A stretch of 5,691 nt of DNA from Clostridia bacterium. Its GTDB lineage: Bacteria > Bacillota > Clostridia > Christensenellales > CAG-314. Position 1 is the stretch's first letter; each line of letters begins with the position of its first letter. This document shows positions 4,771-5,691 of the stretch, piece after piece. The DNA is taken from contig JAFTNE010000148.1 in the NCBI GenBank assembly GCA_017452035.1, positions 1 to 5,691 of the forward strand. The letters run 5' to 3'. The notes beneath the pieces are model-generated. The model saw only the letters and a program-made list of their open reading frames with translations, was not told the DNA's origin and did not search any database. Position numbers and translations under genes: made by a program.

Positions 4771-5691
4771 TGTTCATCCTCCCAAACGTCACTTTCTATT
4801 GTAAGGTCAACACCAAGTTTTGCCAAAGTGGTAAAAAATTCACGTTCAAAATCGTGTTCTTCGTACTTGCTGATGATGCTTAGCACGCACACGTCATTGT
4901 AGGTAGCCAACGAAAAACAGTTGGTATAACGGTGGGGCTTTCCTAAGGAAAACTCGTACCTTACAACCAAATCTTTGAACTCTTTTGGTGCTTGGATAAC
5001 ACCCAAGTTGGACAAAATTGAGCCGTTTACAATACCTTCGCCACGTCCGTTTACCACGGCAGATACAACCAGTCGTTTAAGTGGCAGTGGAACGGGTTTT
5101 AGCAGTGGGTTGTTACCACTGTTGTAGTTGAAACTTACCATTCCACGGAAGTAATCGTCCGTCATTTGCTCTTTGGTTTGTTGTTGCAAATCGGCAATAA
5201 CGTCAGCCAGTTCCGTTTGACCGTTGTATTGGTAGAAGATGTAGCTACTAAAGTTGCGCAAAGTTTCCACGTTGTACAGCTTGCGCAAATTTACTGGTAC
5301 AAGCACACGGATGGGCTTTTTGTCGCGACAATTGGTGGCTTGTGCAAGCTTGTCCAGTGCCAGTAGTTGAACTGCGCCCAAAAACTCCGTAACGGATGCG
5401 TTGTGCGCCCTTGCAACGTCGTGCAGTTGTTTGCCCGAGCAAATGCCACGATAGGTGGTGTATTTGCCATTTTTCAAAATTGTACCCTTTATTACCTTTG
5501 CCTTTACAACAGGTGGGCAGGGTGGTGGGTTTTTGCGAATGGCAATTTTGCCAAAGTTATCTCGCACCTCTTCAATGGTGGGCTTATCTCGGTGGTCACA
5601 GCAGTTTACGCGTTCGCACTCGATACCAAGTCTACCAAAGTAGCACTTCAACAGGCTGTTCAAAAAGATGATACCACCAGTGCCATCCGTT
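4767..5691 (-). CDS. Condensation-like acyltransferase ('alcohol acetyltransferase' family), 5' end cut by window edge
   Basis: The frame is open to the right edge and stops with TGA at 4769-4767, leaving 307 visible residues. The TTG at 5663 is internal: the codons before it read TDGTGGIIF, the tail of the HHxxxDG active-site motif of the condensation/BAHD-like fold, so the start and catalytic His lie outside. Family members run about 400-450 residues. Visible blocks: SVTEFLGAVQLLAL (99-112), LVPVNLRK (130-137), TLRNFSSY (143-150), NPLLKPVPLPLK (194-205), LSNLG (227-231) and a C-terminal FFTTLAKLGVDLTIES. This order matches clostridial proteins annotated as alcohol acetyltransferase. Such enzymes move an acyl group, probably from CoA or a carrier, to an alcohol or amine; the substrate cannot be told from this sequence. 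A proline/cysteine cluster (PPPCPP) sits in the linker. It is the first of two coupled genes. Confidence 0.85.
   Translation of the reverse strand, partial: TDGTGGIIFLNSLLKCYFGRLGIECERVNCCDHRDKPTIEEVRDNFGKIAIRKNPPPCPPVVKAKVIKGTILKNGKYTTYRGICSGKQLHDVARAHNASVTEFLGAVQLLALDKLAQATNCRDKKPIRVLVPVNLRKLYNVETLRNFSSYIFYQYNGQTELADVIADLQQQTKEQMTDDYFRGMVSFNYNSGNNPLLKPVPLPLKRLVVSAVVNGRGEGIVNGSILSNLGVIQAPKEFKDLVVRYEFSLGKPHRYTNCFSLATYNDVCVLSIISKYEEHDFEREFFTTLAKLGVDLTIESDVWEDEQ
4778..4783 (-). promoter_or_regulatory. Shine-Dalgarno of the zinc-ribbon gene, inside the upstream coding region
   Basis: GGGAGG on the - strand lies within the Trp-Glu-Asp codons near the end of the upstream gene (WEDEQ-stop), seven bases before the ATG. 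With the ATGA overlap (4770-4767), this sets up translational coupling and fixes the start of the downstream gene. Confidence 0.85.

Overview
The window looks like ordinary chromosomal DNA from a low-to-moderate-GC Bacillota, most likely a Clostridia-class (possibly uncultured) organism. The reasons are family-level. The thymidylate synthase is the clostridial variant, with PCAYS around the catalytic Cys and an NNWN segment. The MazF toxin closely resembles Bacillus EndoA/NdoA. A zinc-ribbon membrane protein of the DUF6320 type overlaps a condensation-like 'alcohol acetyltransferase', a pair I associate with Clostridia. Shine-Dalgarno sites are strong GGAGG types, and the one clear promoter is a sigma-A consensus. 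TAG, TAA and TGA all act as stops, so the standard bacterial code fits.

Layout on the + strand: the C-terminal three quarters of a thioredoxin reductase (1-678, cut by the left edge); a complete phosphoglucosamine-mutase-like gene (853-2151); a compact hairpin whose loop holds the -35 of the next promoter (2183-2223); and a complete thymidylate synthase (2253-3083). A symmetric hairpin at 3125-3155 ends both thyA and the gene facing it. On the - strand: a complete MazF-type toxin (3182-3532) with no antitoxin gene visible beside it; about 520 bases without a convincing gene (3533-4056), holding a minus-strand terminator; and a two-gene overlapping unit, the acetyltransferase-like gene (4767-5691, cut by the right edge) followed by the zinc-ribbon/six-helix membrane gene (4057-4770).

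The + strand genes are housekeeping functions (thiol redox balance, cell-wall amino-sugar supply, dTMP synthesis) and appear to be separately expressed, not one pathway. The - strand pair is translationally coupled (ATGA overlap, Shine-Dalgarno inside the upstream gene) and is the part whose biology is least understood.

The points most worth a second look are the loss of the HRR NADPH-phosphate motif in the thioredoxin reductase, the solitary MazF, the promoter-in-a-hairpin before thyA, the structured 3533-4056 spacer, and the uncharacterised acetyltransferase/zinc-ribbon pair. I saw no mobile element, CRISPR array, rRNA or tRNA.
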